DNA of 9,204 bases from Chitinophagaceae bacterium (GTDB lineage: Bacteria > Bacteroidota > Bacteroidia > Chitinophagales > Chitinophagaceae): NCBI GenBank assembly GCA_021738605.1, contig JAIPBY010000092.1, positions 1 to 9,204 on the forward strand, read 5' to 3'. Positions within the stretch are counted from its first letter, which is position 1, and each line of letters begins with the position of its first letter. Below the pieces are notes generated by a model. The model made no database searches, was not told where the DNA came from, and worked only from the letters and a program-made list of their open reading frames with translations. This document shows, in pieces, positions 6,740 through 9,204 of this stretch. The position numbers and the translations under genes were made by a program.

Positions 6740-6747
6740 TATTTTTG
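6740..6747 (+). promoter_or_regulatory. Predicted -7 promoter box for the FKBP gene
   Basis: TATTTTTG at 6740-6747 matches TAnnTTTG perfectly and ends 18 nt before the ATG at 6766. Transcription would start around 6752-6754, giving a leader of about 12-14 nt. No convincing TTG -33 element is seen near 6717-6721. The TTG at 6745-6747 belongs to this box and is not a start codon. Confidence 0.5.
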
Positions 6748-6765
6748 CCATACATTTTACAACGC

Positions 6766-7551
6766 ATGAAAAAACTATTTTTCCTTTCATTATCGCTCAG
6801 TTTGTTCTCCGTTTCTTTTGCTCAAACCAAAACAGCGCCCAAGGCCACAACACCTGCAGTGAAGGCTGCTGCTCCCAAAGCAACCACTCCTGTCAAACCA
6901 GTTGCAAAAACAGCGACCAAGACCAATCCAGCGATTGTTTTGAAAACTGCAGAAGATTCCATGAGCTATTCCATCGGTGTGCTCGATGGCAACTTTTTCA
7001 AGTCCCAGGGAATCGAAAAAATAAACTCAACTGTGTTGGCAGCAGGTTTTGCTGATGCCCTCAAAGGCAAGCCCCTCTTCACTCCTGAGCAATGCGATAT
7101 GATTGTTCGTACAGCGATGCAAAAAAATGTAAGAAAGAAAATACAGCCTGCTATTGACGCGGGTCTAAAGTTCCTGGCTGAAAATGCAAAGAAGCCCGGA
7201 GTGAAGCAAACACCTACTGGTTTGCAGTATGAAGTGATTACTGAAGGAACTGGTCCAAAGCCTGCCGACACCAGTGTGGTGAAGGTTCATTATGAGGGTT
7301 TTCTGTTGAATGGCAATGGCCGTCCATTTGATAGTTCAAGAGAAAGGGGAGAGCCTACTCAGTTCCCCTTGAATCAAGTGATCAGGGGCTGGACGGAAGG
7401 TGTTCAGTTGATGGGTGTTGGATCAAAGTACAAGTTTTATATTCCTTATCAACTGGCCTATGGTGAGCAGGGCTCCGGTGAAACGATTCCTGGTGGTTCC
7501 CTGCTGATTTTTGAGGTGGAGTTGATTGATATTGTAAAAGGGCAGAACTAA
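6766..7551 (+). CDS. Exported FKBP-type peptidyl-prolyl cis-trans isomerase (FkpA/Mip-like)
   Basis: The protein has 261 residues and catalyses cis-trans isomerisation at proline, helping exported proteins fold. It begins with a signal peptide, MKKLFFLSLSLSLFSVSFA, with likely cleavage after A19. Residues 20-56 are a low-complexity Ala/Lys/Thr/Pro linker with two copies of APKATTP, consistent with an extended spacer in the periplasm. Residues ~60-145 resemble the FKBP N-terminal dimerisation domain (MSYSIGVLDGNFF, GFADAL, long helix to FLAENAKKPG). Residues ~150-258 form the FKBP catalytic domain: VHYEG (Y176), FDSS (F188, D189), QVIRGW (V205, I206, W209), AYG (Y232), IPGGSLLIFEVEL (241-253). 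The expected FK506-pocket residues are present, so it should be active. ATG 6766 is chosen because it begins a clean signal peptide. It may be cotranscribed with the next gene, 30 nt away. Confidence 0.94.
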   Translation: MKKLFFLSLSLSLFSVSFAQTKTAPKATTPAVKAAAPKATTPVKPVAKTATKTNPAIVLKTAEDSMSYSIGVLDGNFFKSQGIEKINSTVLAAGFADALKGKPLFTPEQCDMIVRTAMQKNVRKKIQPAIDAGLKFLAENAKKPGVKQTPTGLQYEVITEGTGPKPADTSVVKVHYEGFLLNGNGRPFDSSRERGEPTQFPLNQVIRGWTEGVQLMGVGSKYKFYIPYQLAYGEQGSGETIPGGSLLIFEVELIDIVKGQN

Positions 7552-7581
7552 TCGCTTCTTCATTTTTAAAACAGTTTCAGC

Positions 7582-8109
7582 ATGACAACAGATCCGCGGT
7601 ACCCCATCGGCAAAGTGCAGTTTGTTGACTATTCTGAGAAGGAAAAGGAAGCAAGGCTTTCAGATATCTTGTTTCTTCCAAGGATGCTTGAGTATGCTGT
7701 GTTGAACCTGGATGAAATTCAGATTCAGACACCCTACAGGGACGGCGGTTGGACGGTGAACCAGCTGATTCACCATGTGGCAGATTCTCACATGAATGCC
7801 TTTATTCGATTCAAGCTTGGATTGACAGAGGACGCACCGACCATCAAGCCCTATAACCAGGACCAATGGGTAGAAACTGCAGATGTGGTGAACAGCCCCG
7901 TCAATATATCCATCACCCTGCTCCATTCTCTGCACCATCGCTGGTACGAATTGCTGAAAACCATCAAGGATGAGGAATGGCAACGATCCGTCTTCCATCC
8001 TGAGCAGCAGCGCCACATTACCCTCTGGCAGTTGCTGTTGATCTATTCCTGGCATGGGAAGCATCATGCGGCCCATATTACGAACCTTCGGGAGCAAATG
8101 GGCTGGTGA
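7582..8109 (+). CDS. YfiT/BstA-type DinB-fold metal enzyme, putative bacillithiol transferase
   Basis: The 175-residue protein resembles Bacillus subtilis YfiT along its whole length as I recall that sequence, notably in YPIGK near the start, TPYRDGGWTVNQLIHHVADSH (50-70) and the C-terminal WHGKHHAAHI. YfiT is a four-helix DinB-fold protein with a metal held by three histidines; H65, H158 and H162 here match by position. Family members are proposed to be bacillithiol S-transferases of the detoxification or stress type, or metal-dependent hydrolases; the exact substrate is not established from sequence. The window also holds bshC, which makes the cofactor, and this supports the bacillithiol role. 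The ATG is 30 nt after the FKBP stop, and its own TGA overlaps the next ATG (TGATG), so coupling with the VWA gene is likely. No signal peptide is present, so it acts in the cytosol. Confidence 0.9.
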   Translation: MTTDPRYPIGKVQFVDYSEKEKEARLSDILFLPRMLEYAVLNLDEIQIQTPYRDGGWTVNQLIHHVADSHMNAFIRFKLGLTEDAPTIKPYNQDQWVETADVVNSPVNISITLLHSLHHRWYELLKTIKDEEWQRSVFHPEQQRHITLWQLLLIYSWHGKHHAAHITNLREQMGW

Positions 8110-9204
8110 TGAAAGGCTTCCATTTTTCAAAATATACCAAGCGTGATGATGGCAAAAGCGATTTTGAAAAATTGCTTGACATCTTCATGCAATTGCTGGA
8201 CTATACCAATGGTGATGCCGAAGAAGCGTTGCGATGGATGACTGAACTGGACAAGGAGTACAAGTTCAGTACCCCACAATATGGTATTGGAGACTTTATT
8301 GAAGACCTTAAGCAGAAAGGATATATAGACAATCAGAATGAAAAAGGTGAAATAAAAATCACCCCCAAGACGGAGCAGGGCATCAGGAAAAGGTCGTTGG
8401 ATGAAATTTTCGGTAAACTGAAAAAAGCGCGAAAGGGCAACCACAGCACTTTCAAATCCGGGCAGGGTGATGAAACCAATCCTGAAACCAGGCCATTTCA
8501 ATTTGGCGACATGCTTGACCAGATTGATTTTGTGAGTTCCATCCGCAATTCTCAGATCAATAGTGGCATAGAAAACTTTTCGATGCGGGAGGAAGACCTT
8601 GAAATCCGTGAAGCCGATTTCAAAACACAGACTTCCACCGTTCTCATGATTGACATTTCACATTCAATGATTCTCTACGGGGAAGACCGGATCACTCCTG
8701 CAAAGAAAGTAGCGATGGCCCTGAGTGAGCTGATCAAGACCAAGTATCCCAAGGATACCCTTGATATTGTGGTCTTTGGAAATGATGCATGGACAATCGA
8801 GGTAAAAGATCTTCCTTATCTGCAGGTAGGACCTTATCATACCAATACGGTTGCAGGACTTGAACTTGCGATGGACATCCTCCGCAGGAGAAAAAATTCC
8901 AACAAGCAAATCTTTATGATTACAGACGGGAAACCTACCTGTCTCAAAGAGGGGAAAAACTATTACAAGAATGCATTTGGACTGGACAGGAAGATCACCA
9001 ACCGCTGCCTCAACCTGGCTGCCCAGTGCAAAAAAGTCAAAATAAAAATCACCACTTTCATGATTACCAGCGATCCCTATTTGCAAAGTTTCGTGAGGGC
9101 ATTCACGGAAAGCAACAATGGAAGAGCATTTTATGCATCCCTTGATAAACTCGGAAGTTTTGTGTTTGATGATTTTGAAAAAGGGAAGAAGCGGAACGTG
9201 ATGT
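8109..9204 (+). CDS. VWA-domain protein with complete MIDAS, 3' end beyond window
   Basis: An open frame of 365 codons runs from the ATG at 8109-8111 to the window edge without a stop. The N-terminal ~170 residues are hydrophilic and helical in appearance (KSDFEKLLDIFMQLLDY, WMTELDKEY, a Lys-rich stretch 93-110) and I do not recognise a named domain there. A von Willebrand factor A domain starts near residue 176: the metal-ion-dependent adhesion site is complete, with VLMIDISHSM (D182, S184, S186), a threonine at 245 or 247 in YHTNT, and ITDGKPT (D273). There is no signal peptide or membrane segment, so it is probably cytosolic. Such proteins are often partners of MoxR- or magnesium-chelatase-type AAA ATPases; none is visible here, so that is inference. 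The VWA fold seems nearly complete (...SLDKLGSFVFDDFEKGKKRN), so the stop is probably close. The first base is shared with the stop of the preceding gene. Confidence 0.9.
   Translation, partial: MKGFHFSKYTKRDDGKSDFEKLLDIFMQLLDYTNGDAEEALRWMTELDKEYKFSTPQYGIGDFIEDLKQKGYIDNQNEKGEIKITPKTEQGIRKRSLDEIFGKLKKARKGNHSTFKSGQGDETNPETRPFQFGDMLDQIDFVSSIRNSQINSGIENFSMREEDLEIREADFKTQTSTVLMIDISHSMILYGEDRITPAKKVAMALSELIKTKYPKDTLDIVVFGNDAWTIEVKDLPYLQVGPYHTNTVAGLELAMDILRRRKNSNKQIFMITDGKPTCLKEGKNYYKNAFGLDRKITNRCLNLAAQCKKVKIKITTFMITSDPYLQSFVRAFTESNNGRAFYASLDKLGSFVFDDFEKGKKRNVM

Noticed and set aside
6745..6765. Upstream TTG start for the FKBP gene
   Set aside because: The TTG is part of the perfect TAnnTTTG box, and the extra residues would precede a normal signal peptide beginning MKKLFF.
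6339..6767. 142-codon minus-strand open frame
   Set aside because: It lies antisense to the ABC ATPase motifs and crosses the FKBP promoter; no family resemblance.
7660..8130. 156-codon minus-strand open frame
   Set aside because: It is a shadow of the yfiT-like gene, whose metal-binding histidines and family match are clear.
8127..9086. Two minus-strand open frames (8127-8501 and 8664-9086)
   Set aside because: The plus strand carries one uninterrupted 365-codon frame with a complete VWA MIDAS motif through the same region.

Overview
The window looks like an ordinary chromosomal stretch from a member of the Bacteroidota, probably a Chitinophagaceae-like lineage. This assignment is inferred from protein style, from perfect TAnnTTTG-type -7 promoter boxes, from the near absence of Shine-Dalgarno sequences, and from the presence of a bacillithiol cysteine-adding enzyme. 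No rRNA, tRNA, insertion sequence, prophage or CRISPR was seen. Coding density is high and no gene-free stretch exceeds about 90 bases.

Layout. (1) Bases 1-2587, plus strand: the 3' part of rimO (ribosomal protein S12 methylthiotransferase), then bshC (last step of bacillithiol synthesis), 35 nt apart. (2) Bases 2588-2676: a convergent intergenic region with a 9-bp stem hairpin and a 9-nt tandem repeat that runs into the end of deoC. (3) Bases 2677-5061, minus strand: a tight operon transcribed purK-purE-deoC, joining two steps of de novo purine synthesis to deoxyribose-phosphate aldolase. (4) Bases 5062-5117: a 56-bp divergent promoter region in which both predicted transcripts would begin almost at the start codon. 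(5) Bases 5118-9204, plus strand: a secreted YafK-type L,D-transpeptidase, an orphan ABC ATPase, an exported FKBP-type peptidyl-prolyl isomerase, a YfiT/BstA-type DinB-fold enzyme (putative bacillithiol transferase), and a von Willebrand factor A (VWA) protein that runs off the end. The last two genes share one base (TGATG).

How the genes relate: bshC makes the low-molecular-weight thiol bacillithiol, and the YfiT-like protein belongs to a family that uses it, so one window holds a producer and a probable consumer. PurK and PurE act in succession on aminoimidazole ribonucleotide, while DeoC recycles deoxyribose phosphate. The transpeptidase and the FKBP isomerase both act outside the cytoplasm. 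I found no convincing undescribed system. The most useful leads are the leaderless divergent promoter, the minisatellite-derived DeoC tail, the bacillithiol pair, and the soluble VWA protein coupled to the YfiT-like enzyme.
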